Position numbers and translations under genes: made by a program
Shown: positions 54,780 through 64,000 of the stretch, in pieces
How the letters are laid out: each line of letters begins with the position of its first letter
Numbering within the stretch: the stretch's first letter is position 1
The notes under the pieces: generated by a model
Told to the model about the DNA's origin: nothing
Seen by the model: only the letters and a program-made list of their open reading frames with translations
Database searches by the model: none
Assembly: GCF_019393635.1 (NCBI RefSeq)
Contig: NC_057866.1
Location: 9,248,223-9,312,222 of the forward strand
Direction: 5' to 3'
DNA from: Dromiciops gliroides
Taxonomy: Eukaryota; Chordata; Mammalia; Microbiotheria; Microbiotheriidae
DNA length: 64,000 nt

Positions 54780-55696
54780 GCAGGCGCCCGCCCCGTCCTG
54801 CCTCCACGCCCCCACGCCCGGCGGTTTCGGGGAGAGGCGGGGCCCCCCCGCGCGGCGGCGGCGGAGTAACAGTTACTCAGCCCCAGCGAAACCGACGAGC
54901 CGGCGCCTGCCCTCCCGCCCCCCGCCGGGGCCGCCCCGTTACAGCCCCGCCTCCCCCCTCGGGCCGGCCCGTTAGGGGGGCGGGGGCGGTGCCCAGGTTT
55001 CGGTGCCGGCAGGGGCGGACGGGCGGGCCCGAGCCGAGCCGCCTAATGAGCCGCGGGCACGCTCATCCCGCCGCCGGGGCAGGAAGGCGCCGTCCGGGCA
55101 GTCGGGGCGCCCCCGCCCCCAGACGCAGGTTCGAGGCCCGGCTGCCCGGCTGCCCTTTGGCAGATCCTTCCGTAGCACCATCCGGGCCAGGAAAGCACGG
55201 ACCCCTAAGGCGGCACCCCGCCGCCATCGCCCTCCCTCCGCATTCTTTTCCCGGGCAGGGTGCCCGCCGTGAGCACCGGCCCTGGGCGGGGGCGGGGAAG
55301 CCCCGGGACTCGATCCAGCCTGACGCCATCACGTGAACCGTAGCTAGCAGTTGGCCCAATGCAAGGTCACGGACCCCCAGACATGGGTCCCCGGAGCCCT
55401 AGTTTGGACCCAGGTGTCCCCAGCTCCCTCGATTTCCCCCCGCCCCGTCCCACGCCACGCCTCCGGCCGGCCTGTTTTCCCGGGTGACTTAAGCACGGGA
55501 GGCTGGGGAGAGGCGGGGCGGGGCAGGTCCGGCGGCCTCGGACCCCTCCTGGCGGACAGAGAGGGAAACAGGAAGGAGGGCGGCGCTTCTGAGCGAGGCC
55601 AGACGCCGGAGAAGAGAGGTCTCCAGCCCGGGCAATCGGCCCCCCGCGGCGTCTCCTGCTTCCGCCCCTCCGCAGCCGCTGGGTGGGTGGGGGGAC
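54780..55696 (+). promoter_or_regulatory. AP5B1: AP5B1 CpG-rich promoter and 5' UTR
   Basis: Very GC- and CpG-rich, with GGGCGG-type Sp1 boxes (for example near 54975-54990) and no obvious TATA box, ending at the AP5B1 start. Typical of a housekeeping promoter. The transcription start is not defined. Confidence 0.65.
54864..54974 (+). promoter_or_regulatory. AP5B1: AP5B1 promoter OVO-like site cluster
   Basis: Inside the CpG-rich region, GAGTAAC-A-GTTACTC (54864-54878) is a perfect inverted repeat with a one-base centre. It matches the Drosophila OVO consensus AGTAACNGT on both strands. CCGTTA, the vertebrate OVOL core, follows at 54936-54941 and 54969-54974. The gene start codon is 0.72 kb downstream. 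MYB proteins are alternative binders. Binding is inferred. Confidence 0.5.
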
Positions 55697-58594
55697 ATGG
55701 CTCCGCGCAGCGCGGACGCCTGGGCCCGGGTGCTCGCGGCGCTGCGGGCCAGCCCGGCCGCCTTCGTGGCCAGGGCCGGGGCGGAGGCTCTGGCGGCCGA
55801 GCTGCTGAGCGAACTGCGCAGCGAGAGGCTCAGCGAGCCCACTAAGGTGGGAGTTCCGACCCCCCAGATCCCCGGTCCACCACGCTTCATTGGCCCCCTC
55901 GGCTCATACCAGCCCTGACCCCCAAGATCCTCGGTCCATGCCCTGTTGGTCCCTCAGCTCACCCCAGCTACTAAAAGGCCCCAGCTTTCCAGATCCCTGA
56001 ACCACCAAGTGCCCAGACCCCCCCACTCCCCCCCAGCCATGCCTGATCCACCTCTTCCTCCCCAGGTCTCTCTGCTGGTTGTGATCCTGGAGTTCCCCAC
56101 ACAACTATGGCCTGACCCCGCTGCGGCTGAGGCAGCTGCCTCCACGCTACTGGACACGCTGGGCCTCCTGCCCCCACGGCCAGCTGGCCTCCGCCGGCCC
56201 CTGTTGCTGGCCATCACAAGCGTCCTGGCCGCCTGCGGGGCCCTGGGCCCAGCCTCTGCAGCCACATCCCGACTGCTGCCCATGCTCTTGCAGGCTGCCA
56301 CAGGCCGAGCCACGGGGCTGGAGCAGCGAGCCCTGCAGGCCACTGCCTCTGAGTGCCTACGAGAGCTGGAGAGCTGCCGGCCTGGGCTGCTGGCCGGCCA
56401 GCTGGGGCTGCTGCGGGCTCTGCAGGACACCCTGAGCACCCAGTCCCATTGCCTGCTCTTAGTGCTGGCTCTGCGCAATGCTCTCAGGGCCCTGGCCTGG
56501 GCTGGCCCCAGGGCCCCTGACGGACTGCACCGGCTGCTGGCAGCCAGACCTGAGGGGCCCCAGCATGGGGAGAGACAAGCCTGGGACTGGAGCCTAAAGG
56601 CCCCAGGAGCCCAGTGGGCTGGACCATGGGACTGGACCCTGGCTGGGGAGGATGTCTGGGACTGGGCAGGGCCTTCAGGCCAGGAAGTGCCCTGGCCCGA
56701 GCAGGGCCCTGGCCCCCTGGATCTCACCCCGCCTGAGGCCCGGGAGCTGCGGGCCACTGTATCCCAGCTGCTAGACACCTCTTACCTGCTGACCCCGCCA
56801 GCCCAGGCCCAGATGCTGCAGCAGCTGAGCCAGGTGCTGAGGGCTGTGCGGGGTCAGCCCCCTGCCCTCCTGAAGCCCCAGCTGGTACGACTACTGGGCA
56901 CAGCCAGGGTGTCCCTGCTGCACACGGTGCTGGCCTTGAAGGACGCCTTTGGGGAGGCCCTCTTTACGGCCCAGGATGAGGCTTTGCTGCTTCGGAGGCT
57001 GGTGGGGGCTGCCCAGCACCCAGCCCTGCCGCCCCCTGCCCGCCTCTTCTACCTGCACTGCCTCCTGCACTTCCCAGAGAACTGGCCCTTGGGGGCTGTG
57101 GGGGAAGAGGCTGCCCCGGTTTTGCTCACAGCCAGCCTGGCCACAGGTCTTCTGCCCAGTCTGCTGCAGGAGCCCCCAGATCTCCTGGCTCGGCTGCATC
57201 TTCTGTGTCTCTTGTGTGGGGAGGAGCTTGGCAGCGATGGGAGCAGGGACTGCCACGGCACCGAGGACCGGGCCCTGAGTTACCTCCAGAGTCTGCTGGC
57301 CAGCCTGAGGCAGGGGGCAGCCCAGCCAGGGGGCCCCCAGAGCTCAGCCACTCTCTGCTTCCGGGCCTCCTACCTGGCTACACGCTGCTTGGCCAGCCAC
57401 CCAGGGGCCCTGGCTCAGCTCACAGACGGGCTTGCAGCGCTGTACCGAGCCCGGCCCTGCCTGGCCCCCCATTTTGTGGATCTTCTAGAGCAGGCCGGAG
57501 CTGAGCTGGCAGAACCCCTGGGGAAAGCCCTTCAGCAGGTGGTAGTGGAGGGGGCGGGTGGGGCCCAAGCCCTCCAGTGGCATCTGCAAATCCTCACCAA
57601 AGTGGCTGGAGGCCAACCCTTGGGGCCCACCCTAGGCTTCCTGTGGGCAGCCCTAGGGAAGGGTGGGGACTGGGCCCGGGAGCAGGCCCTGCTCCGAGCC
57701 TGCCGTGCCCTCCTAAGAGGGACAGGGCTCGGCGGGGCAGCCCCCAGGGACCTGGCCAACCTGCTGCAGGAGCTGGCCCGGAGCCTGGATGACCCTGATG
57801 GCCGAGATCGGGCCCGTCTGTATTACAGCCTGTTCACTCACCTGTCCGGGCCCAAGCTGGGCTCAGCCCTGGGCCCCACACGCTCCACGCCCATGCTGTG
57901 CTCTTCCCTGGTGGAGGAGAATGTGGGCTTTGCCTCGGCTCTCACCGTCCAGGAGGCCCGGGCCCCATTGCAGCTGAGGCGGGCTCCCCAGCGGCCCAGG
58001 GAACCCCGTGTGGTCCTGGGCCTCACAGTGGAAGCCTCAGAGATCCTGTACTCGCTGGAGCTGCGCTTCCGTGTCCTAGGGCCACACTATGAAGCGCTGG
58101 AGGCCGTGCGGGTCCCCTGCCTTCGTCCAGGAGCTGCCCCCAAGCTGCTCCTCCTGCCCCTGGAGCCCCGGCGCCCCTACCCGGCCCTCCTGGACATCAG
58201 CGTCCTCTATGCCACCCCCAGCGGCCTCACCTGTTACACACAGCTGCCCAGCTTTCCCATAGCCTTTGCCGACCTCTTTCTACCTTTACTGCCTTGTGCC
58301 TTTCAGGAGCTCTGGGCCTCCTGCCTGCCTGGGGGAGTGGAGAGCTGCATGTGGGGCCCCTGGCAGGGCCAGGCACTGGAGACTCTGGTCACCAAGCACT
58401 GGGAGCCTTTCATTGTGTCTGCTACCCCACCCACCAGTTACCAGGTGGCCATCTTCTTGCCCCCCAGCTCGCACCTGCTGCTGCAGCTGGAGGCTACTGG
58501 GGAGGAGGGGGTCAGGGTGGCCCTGAGGACGGATGACTGGGCCATACTGCCTCTGGCTGGACAATACCTCCGGGGCTTGGGAGCTGTTGCCTGA
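55697..58594 (+). CDS. AP5B1: AP5B1, AP-5 adaptor complex beta-1 subunit (2 coding exons, 892 aa)
   Basis: Large beta-type subunit of the AP-5 adaptor complex. AP-5 acts on late endosomes and lysosomes with SPG11 and SPG15 in retrieval to the Golgi. Coding exon 1 is 55697-55846 (50 codons, MAPRSADAWARV...), followed by a 219-bp GT-AG intron and exon 2 at 56066-58594 (842 codons plus stop). The total of 892 aa compares with 878 in human as I recall it. The protein is a leucine-rich alpha-solenoid without catalytic motifs. Family-typical blocks are ELRATVSQLLDTSYLLTP, LYYSLFTHLSGPKLG and the C-terminal ALRTDDWAILPLAGQYLRGL. An open frame extends upstream of exon 2 to 55946, but that part is intron; homology and the splice sites set the start at 55697. 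Three WDW tripeptides (W223, W238, W248) mark a local expansion. The promoter is a CpG-rich region. Confidence 0.96.
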
Positions 58595-58968
58595 GCAGAT
58601 CCTTGATGGGACATTGCAGGAAGACACTGGTTGGCCCAGAACTGGGTCCAAGTCTCCGGCAGGGTAGGGGGGAGATTGGGGTCTCCTCCTGCTCCTTTCC
58701 CCCATTTGTAAAGACTTGTTTATTGCTGAAAAGTCTGTGGTTTGGGCTTTTTCTCTGTTAAAAGGGGGTTGGGCATGGGGTTGGCACAGAGAGTAGAGGG
58801 GCCTCTTGGTGTTTACTGAGGGTTGTCTAGTAATCTCTTCCCATATGTGGCGTGGCTGGCACCACTCAAGTTATTGGGGCTCAAGACTTTCTGGGCAGAG
58901 CCAAGATGGTGGAGGACAGGCAGTGACTCCTTGGAGCTCTCCCCCAAATCCCTTCAAATAATTCCATA
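58595..58968 (+). other. AP5B1: AP5B1 3' flank/UTR
   Basis: Non-coding. No canonical AATAAA on the plus strand; CTTGTTTATTGCTGAAAAGT lies at about 58724. Confidence 0.5.
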
Positions 58969-59105
58969 AGGGGGCAGCTAGGTGGTGCAGTGGATAGAGC
59001 ACCAGCCCTGGATTCAGGAAGACCTGAGTTCAAATGCGGCCTCAGACACTTGACACTAGCTGTGTGACCCTGGGCAAGTCACTTAACCCCAACTGCCTCA
59101 CAAAA
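58969..59105 (+). mobile_element. WSINE1-like SINE in the AP5B1 3' region
   Basis: AAATAATTCCAT / AAATAATGCCAC flanks, short A tail, subfamily A head with CCCCAACTGCCTCAC tail. Sense to AP5B1. Confidence 0.92.
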
Positions 59106-60024
59106 CAAATAATGCCACACCTGGAGTTATCGGGGGCTTTCCCAGACCTCACAGGAGCATAGATTTGAAGCTGCAAGGAGACCTCAAATATTACAGGAGA
59201 CACCCCAAGAGGGTAAGTGACGTGTCTACTGTCACCCAGCCGGTAGGAGGCCCAGTGGGGGCCTCAAATTCATTCTCCTTTTCTATGACTTTGTACTGCC
59301 TCCCAAAATGTGGCAATCGAGGGCTGCCCAAATAACAAGAACTGTGTAGCCTTGGGGCTGTCTTAGTACCTGTGGAAATGGCGGGAGGGGGCTCTCATCT
59401 GGCTCAGCACCTGGAATCCCAGGCTTCCTGGAGGAAGCAGCTCTTTCCCCACCTCCCACCGAGAAGCATAAGAAACTATCCAAGTTTCAGGGAAACCTGG
59501 GAAGACCAGTGTGAAGTGATGCAAAGTGAACTAAGCAGAACCAGGTGAACAATTCAGGCAGGCTGCAGTATCTCAAGACAACTTGAAGACCCTTAGGAAC
59601 TCTGATGAGTGCAAGGACACCTGCAATTCCAGCAGACTCGGGATAAGTCAGGCTGCCCACTCGCAAGGGAAGCAATGGACTCAGGGTTCGGATGAAGCTT
59701 TTAAAAGCCTGGCCAAGGGATCGTTCGTTCGCTTAGACAAATAAACGTGGCGAGTTTTGTTTTTCTCGCTTTCTCAGTGGGTGGGAAAGAGTTCGTAACG
59801 GAAAATAAAACTGAAAAGGAAAAAGGGAAAAAAATGAAGCCACGCCAGGCTCTTCAGATGTTTCATGATCCTGTCCCCTTCTCAGGGAAAGCTGGGGCAG
59901 CCAGCGACGGGATCGCGGGAGGCCTCAGAATACGGAGATGACCGAATTTTACCCACAAAGCACTGGAAGTTCCGTCTTCCTATTGAGTTTCGGCACGTGA
60001 TTTCAGAGTGCTTGGCAACTGTGG
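59106..60024. other. AP5B1-RNASEH2C intergenic DNA
   Basis: A MIR scrap near 59200-59260 and AATAAA hexamers at 59740 and 59804. Nothing else recognised. Confidence 0.5.
59740..59745 (+). terminator. AP5B1: AP5B1 candidate polyadenylation signal AATAAA
   Basis: First plus-strand AATAAA seen after the AP5B1 stop, about 1.15 kb downstream; a second is at 59804. If used, the 3' UTR includes the SINE at 58969-59105. An earlier non-canonical site near 58700-58760 is also possible. Confidence 0.35.
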
Positions 60025-60140
60025 ACTATGGCTCCCATAAGGCAGCACGCAGGGCGCAAGCGCAGAGGCGGCGCGTGGCGTTCGGCGAGAGTTCCCAGTG
60101 CACCTCCACAGCAGCGCACGCGCATAGGCTCGCAGAAGTG
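60025..60140 (+). promoter_or_regulatory. RNASEH2C: RNASEH2C core promoter and 5' UTR
   Basis: A short CpG-rich stretch before the start codon. ACTATGGCTCCCATAAGGC at 60025-60043 resembles the ZNF143 (SBS) motif, and GCGCACGCGCA-like sequence near 60115 resembles an NRF1 site. These features fit a TATA-less housekeeping promoter. Confidence 0.5.
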
Positions 60141-61818
60141 ATGCCGGACGGCGCAGCCCCCGCGGTCCCGGGCCTCATCCGGATCCAGCCGAGCTCCGTG
60201 AGCACCGCAGCGCCGACGCCGCTACACCTGTTGCCGTGCGAGATCCAGCATAACGGGCCCGCCGCCGTCAGTCGCTTCTTCAGCCCGGCCATTCGACCAG
60301 GCCCCTCAGGTGCCAGGAGCATGCGCGATGGGGTCGGGCGGGAACGGACCACAATTCCCATCATCCCTTGGGATAATGGGGGGGGGGGGTCGAGCGGGAG
60401 AGGAATTTAGGAGATGGCTTTGCTTTACGTGCACGCGCCGCGAGGCCCGCCCCAAAAAAACGTAGTCAGGCTTGGTGTGGGCTGTGACCCAAAGCCTGCG
60501 GATTGCTAGTGGGGTGGGGTGGGAGAGGCCGGGAAAGAGGCCCTTCCCACCAAGGCAGGGGCTGGGGGGGCGGGCAGCAGAATGAGGAATACTTGGTTGT
60601 CTCGTTCGTTCATTCAAACGTGCACTTATTAAGCACCTGCTGTGTGCAGAGCCCTCCTGGAGCTCACTGGCTAAGGTTAGATCTAGGGATCCTAGAGGAC
60701 CTCAGGCCATTGAGCCTCTCATTTTACATATGGGAACTTATCCAAGGCCACACACCTATCAGTGTGGGATTCTGACCCCCAAGTATAGGAAGGGGATGAG
60801 ACACAAATTGGCACAATTTTCACATACAGAATTATTACGAGGGTCTCACCCTCCTCCCCTCCCTGCTGCCTCCCATCTGGGCCCAGGAAACAGTGTAAGC
60901 CACCCTGCTCCTCAGGTGAGCAGACCCTGACCTCTCCATGGGAGACAGTAGGGAGCCAGGGAAGGTGTTTGAGCAGAGTGGCAGCGTCACCTTGGCCCAT
61001 TTCACAGCCCTCTACTGTACCAAGTCACTGAAGTGAATTCCTGCCCTGTGGGGCCTGTGGTGGCCCCTGGGCTGGGTGTAGAGCAGGTGTCAAGCACCAG
61101 GTGATGTCCCTGACCTGTGATGTATCCCCCCCCTGCCCCAGGGCCAGTGGTGTCCTTCAGGGGCCGCAGCCTACATGGAAAAGAGGTGACACTACCCTCA
61201 GGCTACGTGGGCCTGGTGCTTCGGGAGGAAGACAAGTCAGAGGGGCCAGAGGCAAGTGTGCAGGAGGTGAGTGGGCATGGGGGGTGGGGGGGCTGGGGAA
61301 TAGGATCTGGCTCCATCCCAACATTACTTACTGGTCATTCCTTATTGGGCCTTCCTTCTCTCAGGATCGGAGTGTCCAGGCCATTGGCACCTTCAGCTAC
61401 TTTACCTTTTGGGGCCTGGAGACTCCCCCAGAGCCAGATGCCAGGATGCATGGGGCCCTGAACTGGCCTCGCCTGGCCACTGCTGTGAGTGTCCTAGCTG
61501 GGGAACCCCCAGCTCTTTCTCTTTGTGCCCTTATGTTGACACCCAGTGCCCATTACCCCTGACAACATTCACTCAACAATTTTGCATCACTGCAGCCAGG
61601 TCACCAGAGGAAAAATGCTGGGGTGGGTTCCCAAAACAAGTTTCAGGAAGTCACCTGGGGGGGTAGCCTCTGGCGTTTGCAGCCCTGTGCCCACCCCACC
61701 CAGGCATCCCCCCCCAGGGGTGGGAGTATCAATCCTAGGAGGGGGCACTAGGCCCGGTCCTGCAGCTCTTCTCTGTCCCCTACAGATCCATGCACCTGTG
61801 ACCGAGGATGACGACTGA
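60141..61818 (+). CDS. RNASEH2C: RNASEH2C, ribonuclease H2 subunit C (4 coding exons, 148 aa)
   Basis: Non-catalytic scaffold subunit of the heterotrimeric RNase H2, which removes ribonucleotides embedded in nuclear DNA and RNA:DNA hybrids. It pairs with RNASEH2B to support catalytic RNASEH2A. Coding exons are 60141-60309, 61142-61266, 61365-61484 and 61786-61818, with GT-AG introns and phases that join to 447 nt. Diagnostic blocks are LHLLPCEIQHNGP (28-40), RFFSPAIR, VSFRGRSLHGKEV (60-72) and FTFWGLETPPEPDAR (111-125). Human is 164 aa as I recall it; the shortfall lies mainly in the acidic loop between residues 84 and 100. The frame is open 92 codons upstream to 59865, but homology favours the ATG at 60141, which has G at -3. 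An AATAAA signal follows at 61867. The 3' end faces KAT5. Confidence 0.95.
60349..60367 (+). promoter_or_regulatory. RNASEH2C: ZNF143/SBS-like motif in RNASEH2C intron 1
   Basis: CCACAATTCCCATCATCCC lies 40 bases past the exon 1 donor. It closely follows the ACTACAATTCCCAG-type motif bound by ZNF143 near transcription starts. With the partial match at 60025 it brackets exon 1. Confidence 0.45.
60600..60780. repeat. THER2/MIR-type relics in RNASEH2C intron 1
   Basis: CATTCAAACGTGCACTTATT ... TGCTGTGTGCAGAGCCCTCC, followed by a minus-strand MIR scrap. Confidence 0.55.
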
Positions 61819-61866
61819 AGGAACAGCTCTGAAGCCCAGACTCGAGTCCCCTCCTCATCCCCCCTC

Positions 61867-61872
61867 AATAAA
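61867..61872 (+). terminator. RNASEH2C: RNASEH2C polyadenylation signal AATAAA
   Basis: A canonical AATAAA lies 49 bases after the RNASEH2C stop codon, with a GT-rich stretch (TGTGTGGGTGTGTC) about 20 bases further on that fits a downstream element. The 3' UTR would be only about 70 bases. Confidence 0.85.
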
Positions 61873-61972
61873 ACAGTCTGGAAATTGTGTGTGGGTGTGT
61901 CAGCCCTGAGGTTCTCTGATCCCCCTGCTTTGCTCCAAGACCAAGGAGACTGGGGTCTGTACAAACAAATAG

Positions 61973-61978
61973 TTTACT
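61973..61978 (-). terminator. KAT5: KAT5 candidate polyadenylation signal AGTAAA
   Basis: On the minus strand, CTGCAGTAAACTATTTG carries the known variant hexamer AGTAAA about 310 bases after the stop. A TTTGTTTGTACAG U/GU-rich element follows. No canonical AATAAA is present between the stop and RNASEH2C. Confidence 0.6.
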
Positions 61979-62285
61979 GCAGATCAGACATGGCAGGAAC
62001 GTCCCAGGCTGCGCCTCTCCTGTAGCCCCTCTGGCTCACGATTTACAAAACAACTGTACACCCCCTCCCCCAGCCTTTGTACAAAGCCCCTGGCCCAGCC
62101 CACCCTCCCCCCAGCACTATACATAGCTGCCCAGCTTTCTGTACACAGCAGCCCCTGGGCGGGCAGAGCGTCCTCCTCTGAGGCAGCAGTCTTCAGCCCC
62201 TGCTCTCCCCCTGCCATGCCCGCAGCTCCCGTGCCCAGGGCCCAGCCCGTGAGGCAGGGGAGGGGCAGGGGGAAAGGGGGGGAGG
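61979..62285 (-). other. KAT5: KAT5 3' untranslated region
   Basis: The roughly 310 bases after the KAT5 stop codon, ending near a variant AGTAAA signal. It is GC-rich, with no open reading frame of interest and no young SINE. The next gene, RNASEH2C, ends less than 100 bp beyond the expected cleavage point. Confidence 0.7.

Positions 62286-64000
<1,715 letters not shown>

Noticed and set aside
54313-54807. Overlapping 100-164 codon open frames upstream of AP5B1
   Set aside because: Present on both strands at once in GC-rich DNA with no motif; they look like composition artefacts.
55946-56065. Upstream in-frame ATG before AP5B1 exon 2
   Set aside because: The CCCCAG acceptor at 56064-56065 and the clear exon 1 at 55697-55846 show that this stretch is intron.
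59865-60140. 92-codon N-terminal extension of RNASEH2C
   Set aside because: In frame and open, but it has no similarity to the known protein and lies largely upstream of the probable promoter.

Overview
The window is marsupial nuclear DNA. Four multi-exon vertebrate genes sit in dense interspersed repeats, and the commonest repeat is a tRNA-derived CORE-SINE of about 145 bp with A- and B-box promoters and an A-rich tail. It matches the WSINE1-type SINE of Australian marsupials as I remember it. The typical opossum SINE tail is not seen. I therefore infer an Australidelphian marsupial, perhaps a dasyurid; the species is not resolved.

Layout. 1-27.6 kb: intergenic DNA with L1 pieces, a dead BovB/RTE LINE (about 1.87-3.53 kb), a second decayed LINE with an inverted 5' part (20.77-22.44 kb), many SINEs, older MIR/L2-type relics and microsatellites; I found no host gene here. 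27.6-38.4 kb: OVOL1 on the minus strand, four coding exons giving 267 aa, with a 962-bp pure polypurine tract in intron 1. 38.4-54.8 kb: intergenic, with a SINE- and L1-rich block at 40-52 kb. 54.8-59.8 kb: AP5B1 on the plus strand, two coding exons, 892 aa, behind a CpG-rich promoter. 60.0-61.9 kb: RNASEH2C on the plus strand, four coding exons, 148 aa. 61.95-64 kb: the last three coding exons of KAT5 on the minus strand, running off the right edge.

The order OVOL1(-) AP5B1(+) RNASEH2C(+) KAT5(-) is the reverse complement of the human 11q13.1 order as I recall it, so the block is syntenic. The genes do not form a pathway. OVOL1 is an epithelial and germline repressor, AP5B1 an endosomal adaptor subunit, RNASEH2C an RNase H2 scaffold subunit, and KAT5 the TIP60 acetyltransferase. 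Two regulatory points stand out. OVOL1 carries an OVO/MYB-type site and a perfect Grainyhead palindrome about 0.5 kb upstream of its start codon, and the promoter of its divergent neighbour AP5B1 carries a cluster of OVO-like sites.

Most of the novelty is in the repeats: a two-SINE unit inserted as one piece, a twin-primed LINE, and SINEs that share the 3' tail of the BovB LINE. No convincing new multi-gene system was seen.
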